Origin: an uncultured bacterium
Lineage (GTDB): Bacteria; Verrucomicrobiota; Verrucomicrobiia; Verrucomicrobiales; V1-33
Direction: 5' to 3'
Assembly: GCA_903954065.1 (NCBI GenBank)
Contig: CAJBME010000126.1
Location: 1 to 47,841 of the forward strand
Length of the DNA stretch: 47,841 nucleotides
The translations under genes were made by a program, and so were the position numbers. A model generated the notes under the pieces. That model did no database searches. It was not told the DNA's origin and saw only the letters and a program-made list of their open reading frames with translations. Of this stretch, positions 8,223 through 16,556 are shown piece after piece. Numbering within the stretch: the first letter of the stretch is position 1; each line of letters begins with the position of its first letter.

Positions 8223-8392
8223 GGGGGTGGGGATGAATGGGCGGGTGGCTTTTTTTGCTGGAATCTGATATTGCCTGCCGGCGGAGATTTTAGTTCAGTG
8301 GTGGTCGCGTTTGTTTTTCCGGCTGTGGGTGTTTGGGGGGCAGGCGCATCGATTTTTGTATTCGTGGTATTTACCAATTTCCCATCCTTTAT

Positions 8393-9118
8393 ATGAAACG
8401 TGAATTACGCGGCCAGAGTGTTATTATTACGGGAGCGAGTCGTGGCATTGGGAGGGCGATTGCATTTCGACTCGCTGCGGCGGGCATGAAGGTAGGGTTG
8501 TTGGCTCGGGATGCCGCTGGATTGGGCGAGGTGTGTGCAGGCATCAGGGCGAGTGGAGGTGTGGCTGAGGGGTTGGTGTGTGACTTATCGGAGCTGGAGG
8601 GACTGCCGGAAGCTTTGCGGATCTTGAGGGAATCCTTGGGACGGGTCGATTGTTTGATCAACAATGCCGGTGTTTTTTTGGAGCGGCCGTTGATGGAGAC
8701 TGGGACGGGGGCTTGGCAGGAGGCGTTGGCGTTGAATTTGACGGCGCCCTTTGTGTGTTGTCGCGAGCTGATGCCTCATTTTGTGGCTCATGGGGGTGGG
8801 CGCATCATCAATATTGCCAGCACGGCTGGATCGCAGGGGTATCTGAATCAGAGTGCTTATTGTGCGAGCAAGCATGGATTATTGGGGATGTCGAAAGCGC
8901 TGGCGATTGAAGCCCGGCCGCATGGCATAAAAGTATCGTGCATCAGTCCGGGCGGGGTGAATACGGGATTTATCAAAGGAACTTATCTGGGGGCGCGTCT
9001 GGAGGGGCAGGTCATGATTGAAGCGGAGGATGTGGCTGAGAGTGTGGTGCATGTACTGGAAGCGCCGGACAACGTTGAAATGCCGGAGCTGGTGTTGCGG
9101 CGGTTTTCGTCGGTCTGA
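8393..9118 (+). CDS. Short-chain dehydrogenase/reductase (FabG-like)
   Basis: 241 residues with a Rossmann fold using NAD(P)H. Motifs in order: TGASRGIG (coenzyme glycine-rich loop, about 14-21), NNAG (about 90), a Ser in IASTAGS, and the catalytic YCASK (Tyr and Lys). PGGVNTGF is the usual loop after the active site. The family reduces 3-oxoacyl-ACP, sugars or other alcohol/ketone pairs; the exact substrate cannot be read from the sequence. The ATG at 8393 gives MKRELRGQSVIITGAS, a standard SDR start, with a T-rich rather than Shine-Dalgarno leader. It is followed by 147 bp before the PSD1 operon and may be transcribed separately. Confidence 0.9.
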   Translation: MKRELRGQSVIITGASRGIGRAIAFRLAAAGMKVGLLARDAAGLGEVCAGIRASGGVAEGLVCDLSELEGLPEALRILRESLGRVDCLINNAGVFLERPLMETGTGAWQEALALNLTAPFVCCRELMPHFVAHGGGRIINIASTAGSQGYLNQSAYCASKHGLLGMSKALAIEARPHGIKVSCISPGGVNTGFIKGTYLGARLEGQVMIEAEDVAESVVHVLEAPDNVEMPELVLRRFSSV

Positions 9119-9265
9119 TTCGCGGCGTGGGGAGAGCTGGATTTTGTCGATGGTGGGGCGACGGGGCGGTGTGACGCCGCTCGGACTACGGAAACTGACG
9201 ATGGAGGGATCAGGATGCAGGATTTGTGTTACGAGATGATCGATGATTGAAATGAACTGCACGAA

Positions 9266-12200
9266 ATGCTCATGATGATTCGTCCTGCTGCCTTGATGGG
9301 GCTGGCGCTGCTGCTGATGTCGGCGGCGGCGGTCCGTGGAGACGAATTTTTTGAGTCCCGGATTCGTCCGGTATTGCACGAGCAGTGTGTTCAGTGTCAT
9401 GGGCCGGAGAAGCAGGAGGGTCGGCTGCGGGTGGATGCCCTTCGTTTTCTGTTGGAGGGTGGTGAGTCCGGGCCGGCGCTGGTGCCTGGGCGTCTGGAGG
9501 ATAGTCTTTTGCTGCGGGCGATGCGGCAGGTGGATGCCGACCTTGCGATGCCTCCGCTTAAGGCTGGCCCCAAGCTAGCTGATTCGGTGTTGGAAGATTT
9601 TGCTCAGTGGATCGAAGCCGGGGCTGATTGGCCGACTGATGCTTCTTCTGCCGGTGCTGCGGCCTCGGCGACCCCGGCGGCCTTTGATTTGGAAGAGCGA
9701 AAAAACCAGCTTCCTTGGATCTGGGCTCCGCCGCAGCGGCAGACGCCGCCGGAACTGAAAGACGGGGGGGCGGCGGGCGAGATCGACCGATTTATTCTGG
9801 CGGGGTTGGAGGCCAAAGGACTTCGGCCGGCGCCTCCGGTCGATGATGCCGGCTGGTTGCGGCGGGTGAGTTTTGCTCTGACCGGGTTGCCGCCAGGGCG
9901 CGAAGACCTTCGTGATTTTTTGGCGGATACCACGGATGTGCGGCGCGAGCGGGTGGTTGATCGGCTGCTGGCCTCGCCGCATTTTGGTGAGCGCTGGGCG
10001 CGGCACTGGATGGATGTGATGCGATACGCGGAGTCGCGCGGTCATGAGAGCGACTTTATTATTGCCAATGCGTGGCGGTATCGTGATTATTTAATACGGG
10101 CCTTTAATGCGGACGTGCCGTACGACCAATTTGTGGCCGAGCATGTCGCTGGCGACCTGCGACCGCCGAGGCTAGATCCGGCGACGGGGGCCAACGAGTC
10201 GGTGGTCGCGACTGGTTGGGCATTTCTTGGGGAGGAGAACCACAGTCCGGTTGATATCCGGCAGGACGAATGTGAGCGCCTTGACAACAAAGTGGATGTT
10301 TTTTCCAAGGCTTTTCTGGCGTTGACTGTTTCGTGTGCGCGTTGTCATGATCATAAGTTTGATGCGATTACGCAGAACGATTATTATGCGCTGGCTGGTT
10401 TTGTGGTGAGTTCCTCCTTCCGGCAGGTGCGATTTGAGACGATGGAGGCGGAGGCTCGGGTGGCGAAGGAATGGGTGGAAGTACGAGAGCGGGGGGCGGG
10501 CCAACTGACGGCGGCCTTGGCGGCGGCGGTTCGACCGGGGGTGGGGCAGGTGGCGGCTCATCTTATGGCGGCGCGGCGGGTTTTGCGGGGTGGGGTGGTG
10601 GAAGGGCTGGCGGCGGAGACGGGGCTGGAGGTCGGGCGCGTGCGCGAGTGGGTAGAGCATCTGACTTTGGCGAGCACGGTGGAGGATCATCCCTTGCGAT
10701 GGCTTGGTGTGTGGGCGGTGGATCCGGCGGCGGACGAGCCTGTGGGAGTTGCCGGTCGGTCGGTGCGGCTCTCGGGAGAAGATGTCACGCTTCCTGCGAC
10801 GGCGGCGATTCTTGCTGATTTTACCAAGCCCGGGGCGACTCCTTGGCAGGTGGATGGGGTCGCTTTTGGCGACCATCCGCTGGCGGCTGGCGCAATCATG
10901 TTCGGCACGCCCGAGCGGCCGATCGCGCGATTTCTCCACAGTGGGGCGGCGGTGCGCGACCCGTTTTGGAATCGGTTGACACTGGCGCCGGGCACCGAGA
11001 TGGACTCGGGCTCACTGGGGGCGGCCGCGCGCGCCGGTCAAACGCTGCGGACTCCCAAAGTCACGCTGCGCTCAGGGCGCCTGCATTATTTGATCCGTGG
11101 ACGGGCCCAAGTCTATGCCGGCGTGGATTCGCACCTCATGATTGCTGGGCCGCTCCATAGTTCGCTCGTCGCCAGTTTTGACACTGGCGGCCGGACGGCG
11201 TGGGTGACTCATGATTTGACGGCCTATGCTGGCCACCGGGCTCATCTTGAATTTGCCCCGCAGGGAGAGGCGGCGCTGGAAGTTTTGATGGCGGTGGATG
11301 CGGCGGAAGTTCCGGGCTGGCGGCCGCTGGACACTTGGCGGTCGGACCGGCCGGAGGCGACATGGCCGGAGCTGGCTGCGATGTTGCAGGCTGATTGTGT
11401 CGAGGTCACGGAGGCGCTGGCGCTGGCGTCGGGATCACCGGCGCTCACGCCGCGTCAGGCGGTGTTGGCTGACTGGCTGTTGCAGAATCCTGGGCTGACC
11501 GGAACCTCGTTGCAGCCGCTGACGGCGGCGGCGGTTGATTTTTTTCGTGAGCGCGACGCGCTGGCGGCTTCACTTCGTTGGGAGTCGGCGACGGCGGTGG
11601 CGTGGGCGGATGGGGCGGGGGTTGATGAAAACGTGTTATTGCGCGGCAAGCCGTCCCGTCCTGGGGCGGTGGCGCCGCGGCGGTTGCCGGAAGCCTTTGG
11701 ATTTCCTGCCATCACGCCCGGGGACACGAGTGGGCGGGCGGAGCTGGCTGACCAGATGATTGACCCGGCGAATCCGCTGGTGGCTCGGGTCATGGTCAAC
11801 CGCGTTTGGCATCATTTATTTGGTCGCGGGTTGGTGGCGACGGTCGATAATTTCGGAGTGCTGGGCGAGCGGCCGTCGCATCCGGAATTGCTGGATCATC
11901 TGGCGTGGCAGTTTGTGCACGAGGACGGCTGGTCGTTAAAGCGGCTGATGCGGAGGCTGGTGTTGACGCGCACGTTTGCGCAATCGAGTCGCGGAGCGGA
12001 TGAGCGGGCGGCGGTGGTGGATCCGGCCAACCTGTGGTGGCACCGCATGCCGGTGCGGCGGCTCGAGGGTGAAGCCATCCGCGATGCGTTGCTGGTGGTG
12101 GCGGGTCGATTGAACCCGGTGGTCGGAGGCGCGTCGGTGCCGGTGCATTTGACGGAATTTATTGTTGGTCGGGGGCGGCCCGAGACCAGCGGCCCGCTGG

Positions 12201-12607
12201 ATGGAGGGGGGCGGCGCAGTCTGTATCTGGCTGCACGCCGAAACTTTCTGCCCACCATGATGCTGGCGTTTGATTTGCCTACTCCCTTCAGCACGGTGGG
12301 TCGGCGGAACGTGACCAATGTCCCGGCGCAGTCATTGGTCATGATGAATGATCCGCTGGTGGCAGAACTGGCGGGTGCTTGGGCGGCGCGCCTGTTGCGT
12401 GAGCTGCCCGGTGCCGGAGTGGACGAGCGGGTGGTCTGGCTTTTTGAAACTGGGTTAGGCCGTCCTCCAGAAGCGGAGGAGGCGCAGGCGGTCGCCGAGT
12501 CGTTGGCGGCGCTGCAAGAACTGCATGCCGGAGCGGCCGAAGACCGTATTTGGGGCGAATTGTGCCATGCGTTGGTGACCGCCAATGACTTTATTTATCT
12601 GCAATGA
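9266..12607 (+). CDS. PSCyt1-DUF1549-DUF1553 (PSD1) cytochrome c protein, module 1
   Basis: 1113 residues, exported by a signal peptide (about 1-25). A planctomycete-type cytochrome domain follows (RIRPVLHEQCVQCHG: Cys41, Cys44, His45). DUF1549 runs from about 145 to 395 and holds a second haem-type motif CARCHDHK near 357. A beta-sandwich insert at about 450-700 (GRLHYLIRGRAQVYAGVDSH, WVTHDLTAYAGH) looks galactose-binding-like. DUF1553 runs from about 824 to the end ([38 protein letters not shown]). The family is abundant in PVC bacteria, is thought to act in periplasmic redox-linked catabolism, and has no firmly assigned reaction. Its TGA overlaps the ATG of the DUF1501 gene by 4 bp, so translation is probably coupled. 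Confidence 0.93.
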   Translation: MLMMIRPAALMGLALLLMSAAAVRGDEFFESRIRPVLHEQCVQCHGPEKQEGRLRVDALRFLLEGGESGPALVPGRLEDSLLLRAMRQVDADLAMPPLKAGPKLADSVLEDFAQWIEAGADWPTDASSAGAAASATPAAFDLEERKNQLPWIWAPPQRQTPPELKDGGAAGEIDRFILAGLEAKGLRPAPPVDDAGWLRRVSFALTGLPPGREDLRDFLADTTDVRRERVVDRLLASPHFGERWARHWMDVMRYAESRGHESDFIIANAWRYRDYLIRAFNADVPYDQFVAEHVAGDLRPPRLDPATGANESVVATGWAFLGEENHSPVDIRQDECERLDNKVDVFSKAFLALTVSCARCHDHKFDAITQNDYYALAGFVVSSSFRQVRFETMEAEARVAKEWVEVRERGAGQLTAALAAAVRPGVGQVAAHLMAARRVLRGGVVEGLAAETGLEVGRVREWVEHLTLASTVEDHPLRWLGVWAVDPAADEPVGVAGRSVRLSGEDVTLPATAAILADFTKPGATPWQVDGVAFGDHPLAAGAIMFGTPERPIARFLHSGAAVRDPFWNRLTLAPGTEMDSGSLGAAARAGQTLRTPKVTLRSGRLHYLIRGRAQVYAGVDSHLMIAGPLHSSLVASFDTGGRTAWVTHDLTAYAGHRAHLEFAPQGEAALEVLMAVDAAEVPGWRPLDTWRSDRPEATWPELAAMLQADCVEVTEALALASGSPALTPRQAVLADWLLQNPGLTGTSLQPLTAAAVDFFRERDALAASLRWESATAVAWADGAGVDENVLLRGKPSRPGAVAPRRLPEAFGFPAITPGDTSGRAELADQMIDPANPLVARVMVNRVWHHLFGRGLVATVDNFGVLGERPSHPELLDHLAWQFVHEDGWSLKRLMRRLVLTRTFAQSSRGADERAAVVDPANLWWHRMPVRRLEGEAIRDALLVVAGRLNPVVGGASVPVHLTEFIVGRGRPETSGPLDGGGRRSLYLAARRNFLPTMMLAFDLPTPFSTVGRRNVTNVPAQSLVMMNDPLVAELAGAWAARLLRELPGAGVDERVVWLFETGLGRPPEAEEAQAVAESLAALQELHAGAAEDRIWGELCHALVTANDFIYLQ

Positions 12608-14046
12608 AAACCTCTTCCCTGCCGCTTCCTCATCTTTCTCGTCGGGCGTTGCTCAGTCGCGCGGCCAGCGGTTTTGGCGCTATGGCGGCGTCGGCCTTGC
12701 TTGGAGGTGAGGCGGGGGCAGTTTCGGCGGGGCCGGCGGGGTCGGGCCTCCGGCTGGGAAATGCTCATTTTCCTCCCCGCGCCCGCAGTGTGATTTTTCT
12801 GTTTATGGAGGGGGCGGTCTCGCAAGTCGACAGTTTCGATTACAAGCCGATGCTGGAGAAGCATCATGGACAAGACCCGCGTCAGGCGATGGGGCGGCTG
12901 GAGAAGACGCAGTTTGAGAGTGTGGGCACGGTCATGAAATCGCCGTGGGCATTCAAGCAGCGAGGGCAGAGCGGGTTGTGGATCAGTGATTTGTTTCCGC
13001 ACATTGCGGAAAAGGCCGATGACCTTTGTGTCATCAACTCGATGACCTCGATTTTCCCTGAGCACACCAGCGCCAATTATTTTCTGCACAGCGGGCTGGG
13101 GTTGCAGGGGCGTCCGAGCCTTGGCTCGTGGGTTTCTTATGGGCTGGGCAGTTTCAATAAAAACCTGCCTGGTTTTGTGGTGTTGAATGGCGGTCAGATT
13201 CCATCGGGCGGGTTGGATTGTTTTGGCAGCGGATTTCTGCCGGCCAGCTATCAGGGGTCGCTGCTCAATGCGAATGGAACGCCATTGGCGAATATTGTGC
13301 CTGGAGAAAAGTCTCCGCTGCAGCAGCAGGTCAAGCGGCGACTGGCGGAACGGCTGAACGGCCTAAGCCTCGAGCGATCTGGTGGCAGCGACGCGTTGGA
13401 AAGCGCCATCGCCAATGCCGAACTGGCCGCTCGCATGCAGACGACGGTGCCTGATTTGCTGGATCTCGCCGGCGAGTCAGCGGCCACCCGCCGTCTCTAC
13501 GGACTGGAGGCGGCTGACCCTCACACGCAGACGTACGGTCGCCAGTGCCTGATTGCGAGGCGCATGGTCGAGCGCGGTGTGCGTTTCATTGAGCTGACTA
13601 TCCCGATGGTGGACGGCTATCAGCGGTGGGATGCACACGGCAATTTGGCTAAGAACCACGGGGACAATGCGCGGGCGGTGGACCAGCCGGTGGCCGGCTT
13701 GTTGGCGGATTTGAAGCAGCGGGGGTTATTGGATTCCACCTTGGTTTTGTTTGCTGGTGAATTCGGGCGCACGCCATTTTCCCAGGGTTCGGACGGTCGT
13801 GACCACAATGAATTTGGTTTCAGTGTTTGGCTGGCGGGCGGCGGGGTGCGACCGGGCACTGCGTATGGAGCGACTGATGAATGGGGGTATCGGGCCACTG
13901 AGAACCCGCTCGAGATGCATGATTTGCATGCGACGATGTTGCATTTGCTGGGGATAGATCATGAGCAACTGACCTACCGGTTTGGCGGTCGTGATATTCG
14001 TCTGACTGATGTCAGTGGCCATGTGGTCTCTGGAATTCTGGCCTGA
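12604..14046 (+). CDS. DUF1501 protein, module 1
   Basis: 480 residues of the DUF1501 family, a branch of the alkaline phosphatase/sulfatase fold. It has a Tat signal (LSRRALLSRAASGFG, about 11-25). Family landmarks are ARSVIFLFMEGAVSQVDSFDYKP near 61, [29 protein letters not shown], the metal-site-like AGEFGRTPFSQGSDGRDHN near 385, and the C-terminal LLGIDHEQLTYRFGGRDIRLTD. The gene overlaps the stop of its PSD1 partner, and the same PSD1-then-DUF1501 order recurs twice more here, which points to a two-protein exported complex or pathway step (inference). Confidence 0.93.
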   Translation: MKTSSLPLPHLSRRALLSRAASGFGAMAASALLGGEAGAVSAGPAGSGLRLGNAHFPPRARSVIFLFMEGAVSQVDSFDYKPMLEKHHGQDPRQAMGRLEKTQFESVGTVMKSPWAFKQRGQSGLWISDLFPHIAEKADDLCVINSMTSIFPEHTSANYFLHSGLGLQGRPSLGSWVSYGLGSFNKNLPGFVVLNGGQIPSGGLDCFGSGFLPASYQGSLLNANGTPLANIVPGEKSPLQQQVKRRLAERLNGLSLERSGGSDALESAIANAELAARMQTTVPDLLDLAGESAATRRLYGLEAADPHTQTYGRQCLIARRMVERGVRFIELTIPMVDGYQRWDAHGNLAKNHGDNARAVDQPVAGLLADLKQRGLLDSTLVLFAGEFGRTPFSQGSDGRDHNEFGFSVWLAGGGVRPGTAYGATDEWGYRATENPLEMHDLHATMLHLLGIDHEQLTYRFGGRDIRLTDVSGHVVSGILA

Positions 14047-14083
14047 GGTTTCACGCCTTCATTTTTTTACCCTCAATTTATTT

Positions 14084-15004
14084 ATGATGCTTCGAACTAC
14101 GATTTTTTTGACGTCCGTTTTGTGTTCCTTGATGGAGGTGGAGGGACGGGCGGCGGAACCGCCGGTGATCCGGCATTCCTATCTCATCTTGGGGCAGAAG
14201 ACGGCGATCATTGATGAAGAAGGGAAAGTGGCGTGGGAATACGAGGGTGGTAGCCGTGACGGGTTTGTGCTTCCGGATGGACGGGTCTTGTTGGCCTATG
14301 GTGACCGGGTGGTGGAAGTGACGAGGGACCGCGAGATTGTCTTTTCTTACAAAGTGAGTGGCGAGAATAGCGAGATTAGCACAGCCCAGCGACTGGCCGG
14401 CGGCCGCACACTTATTACGGAATTGGGCGCGCAGCCGCGGGCGCTGGAGGTGGATGCTGCGGGCGTGGTGGTGGCCAGTGTGCCGCTTCAGCCCGGGACC
14501 GATAATGTGCATATGCAGACGCGCATGGCCCGGAAATTGCCAAACGGTCACTATCTGGTGCCACACCTGTTGGATTTTGCGGTGAAAGAATATGCCGCCG
14601 ACGGCACAGTGGTGAGCACTCTGAAAACCGACCGGCCGGAGCTGGGCGGGAGGGCCGCGGAAAACTGGCCGTTTACCGCCATCCGCCTCGCCAATGGCCA
14701 TACCCTGAGCTCGCTAACCCACGGTCACAAAGTCGTCGAATTCAATCCGGCCGGCGAGATCGTCTGGATGGTGACTAATGACGACGTCAAAGGCGTGTTT
14801 CGTGATACCTGCGGTGCCCAGCGCCTCGCCAACGGCCACACCGTGATTGGTAGTCACGCCGCGGCCACCGGCGTTTCCATGGTCGAAGTGACCCGCGAGA
14901 AGACGATCGTCTGGACCAGCGACCATCCGTATGCCGCCAACATCCATCATTTTCAGATCTTGACCACGAACGGATCTCCCGAGCCACTGCCGCCATTGAA
15001 ATAG
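14084..15004 (+). CDS. Exported beta-propeller protein (PQQ/arylsulfotransferase-like repeats)
   Basis: 306 residues with a signal peptide (MMLRTTIFLTSVLCSLMEVEG). The body shows repeated blades: GKVAWEYEG, DGFVLPDGRVLLAYGDRVVEV, TAQRLAGGRTLITELG, ARKLPNGHYLVPHLLDFAVKEY, AIRLANGHTLSSLTHGHKVVEF, AQRLANGHTVIGSH. The LxNGHT step is typical of propellers related to arylsulfotransferase/PQQ repeats. No catalytic residues stand out, so binding or scaffolding is as likely as an enzyme role. It starts 37 bp after the DUF1501 gene and ends at a strong terminator, so it is the third gene of module 1; the other two modules lack it. ATG at 14087 is an equally good start. Confidence 0.82.
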   Translation: MMLRTTIFLTSVLCSLMEVEGRAAEPPVIRHSYLILGQKTAIIDEEGKVAWEYEGGSRDGFVLPDGRVLLAYGDRVVEVTRDREIVFSYKVSGENSEISTAQRLAGGRTLITELGAQPRALEVDAAGVVVASVPLQPGTDNVHMQTRMARKLPNGHYLVPHLLDFAVKEYAADGTVVSTLKTDRPELGGRAAENWPFTAIRLANGHTLSSLTHGHKVVEFNPAGEIVWMVTNDDVKGVFRDTCGAQRLANGHTVIGSHAAATGVSMVEVTREKTIVWTSDHPYAANIHHFQILTTNGSPEPLPPLK

Positions 15005-15035
15005 CGGCCGGCGGTGATAGCCCCGTGGCCCCGTG

Positions 15036-15069
15036 GCCCCGTCGCTCATGGAGCGCGGGGCATTTTTTT
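15036..15069 (+). terminator. Rho-independent terminator of module 1 operon
   Basis: GCCCCGTCGCTC and GAGCGCGGGGC form an 11-bp stem with one bulged base and a three-base loop, followed by ATTTTTTT. It lies 31 bp after the propeller gene and just before the convergent DUF1501 gene of module 2. Confidence 0.9.
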
Positions 15070-15081
15070 GGGGGTGTGGGA

Positions 15082-16533
15082 TCAGGTCAGGATGCCTTTG
15101 ACGACGGACCCGTGGACGTCGGTGAGGCGGAAGTCTCTTCCTTGAAAGCGGTAGGTGAGGCGTTCGTGATCGAGACCGAGGAGGTGGAGGATGGTGGCTT
15201 GGAGGTCATGGACGTGGACCTTGTCGGTGGCTACGCTGAACCCGAGTTCGTCGGTTTCTCCGTGGCTAAATCCTTTTTTCACGCCGCCGCCGGCGAGGAA
15301 GAGGGAGTAGGCATCGGGGAAGTGATCGCGGCCGAGGGTATCGCCTCCGCTGGTGCGGCCTTCGCGGAACGGGGTGCGGCCGAATTCACCGCCCCAGACG
15401 ATGAGGGTGTCGTCGAGCATGCCGCGCTGGCGCAGGTCGCGGATCAAGGCGGCGACGGGTTTGTCGGTGCGGCGCATTTTGTCGGACAGCCCGCCGCGAA
15501 TGTCTTCGCTGGGGCCAGTGCCGTGGAAATCCCATCCCCAGTCGAAGAGGTGGACGAAGCGCACGCCTTGTTCGAGCAGTCGTCGGCCGAGCAGGCAGTT
15601 ATTGGCAAAGCTGGCCTCACCGGGCACAGCGCCGTAGGCTTCCAATGTCTTGGCTGATTCTCTGGTGATGTCCATGACTTCCGGCACGCTGGCTTGCATG
15701 CGGAAGGCGAGTTCATACTGGGCGATGCGGGTCGCGGTTTCCGGGTGGCCCAGAGTATCGGCCTGTTCTAGATTCAGGTCGCGCAGGGCATCGAGACTCT
15801 GGCGGCGCAGTGAGCGATCCATGCCGGGAGGGTCGGTGACGTAGAGTACGGGATCGCCTTTGGACCGGCATTGCACTCCCTGATAGACGGAAGGGATGAA
15901 GCCGGTGCCCCAGCAGCTTTGGCCGCCGCTCGGCTGTACGCCGCTGCTGATCAGGACGACAAAGCCTGGTAGATTGTCGTTTTCTGATCCGAGGCCATAA
16001 GTGACCCATGACCCCATGGACGGCCGTCCTTGCCGAGCCGAGCCGGTGAAGAGCAGCAATTCGGCGGGGGCATGGTTGAATTGTTCGGTGTGCATCGATT
16101 TGATGACGCACATTTCATTGGCTACTGACTGGAAGTGAGGCACGGCATCGGACATCCAGATCCCGCCGTCGCCATGCTGGGTGAACGAGCGCGGAGTGCC
16201 CATGAGTTTCGGTACGCCGCTGGTGAAGGCAAAAGTTTTGCCTTTGATGAATGCATCCGGGGCATTCTGGCCGTCGCGTTTGACGAGTTCCGGCTTGTAA
16301 TCGAAAATGTCGAGGTGGGGTGGGCCGCCTGACATGTGCAAGTAGATGACGCGTTTGACCTTGGCGGGAGCGGGGGCGGGGCGCGGGGCAAAAGGATTGA
16401 GGACCGGCGTCACGGCCGAGGCCTTGGATCCGAGCAGCGCTTCCAGAGCGATGGCGCCGATACTGAACTGGCCGGCTCCGCGCAGGAAATGGCGGCGCGT
16501 CTGGTTTTGAAGCTGATGAAGATGTGGATTCAT
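15082..16533 (-). CDS. DUF1501 protein, module 2
   Basis: 483 residues. The Tat signal TRRHFLRGAGQFSIG sits at about 12-26. Then come VKRVIYLHMSGGPPHLDIFDYKP near 58, LPGFVVLISSGVQPSGGQ, RRLLEQGVRFVHLFDWGWDFHG, GGEFGRTPFREG with GRDHFPDAYSLFLAGGG, and the C-terminal LLGLDHERLTYRFQGRDFRLTD. It is clearly paralogous to the proteins at 12604 and 26050. It lies 23 bp downstream of its PSD1 partner on the same strand. Compared with the plus-strand copies it is richer in Thr, Pro, Lys and Gln, matching the C-rich coding strand. Confidence 0.93.
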   Translation of the reverse strand: MNPHLHQLQNQTRRHFLRGAGQFSIGAIALEALLGSKASAVTPVLNPFAPRPAPAPAKVKRVIYLHMSGGPPHLDIFDYKPELVKRDGQNAPDAFIKGKTFAFTSGVPKLMGTPRSFTQHGDGGIWMSDAVPHFQSVANEMCVIKSMHTEQFNHAPAELLLFTGSARQGRPSMGSWVTYGLGSENDNLPGFVVLISSGVQPSGGQSCWGTGFIPSVYQGVQCRSKGDPVLYVTDPPGMDRSLRRQSLDALRDLNLEQADTLGHPETATRIAQYELAFRMQASVPEVMDITRESAKTLEAYGAVPGEASFANNCLLGRRLLEQGVRFVHLFDWGWDFHGTGPSEDIRGGLSDKMRRTDKPVAALIRDLRQRGMLDDTLIVWGGEFGRTPFREGRTSGGDTLGRDHFPDAYSLFLAGGGVKKGFSHGETDELGFSVATDKVHVHDLQATILHLLGLDHERLTYRFQGRDFRLTDVHGSVVKGILT

Positions 16534-16556
16534 GGGGGCGTGGGGGCGGAGATGAC

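Noticed and set aside
10471..10818. Glycine-rich frame inside the module 1 PSD1 gene
   Set aside because: Out-of-frame shadow of the PSD1 insert region.
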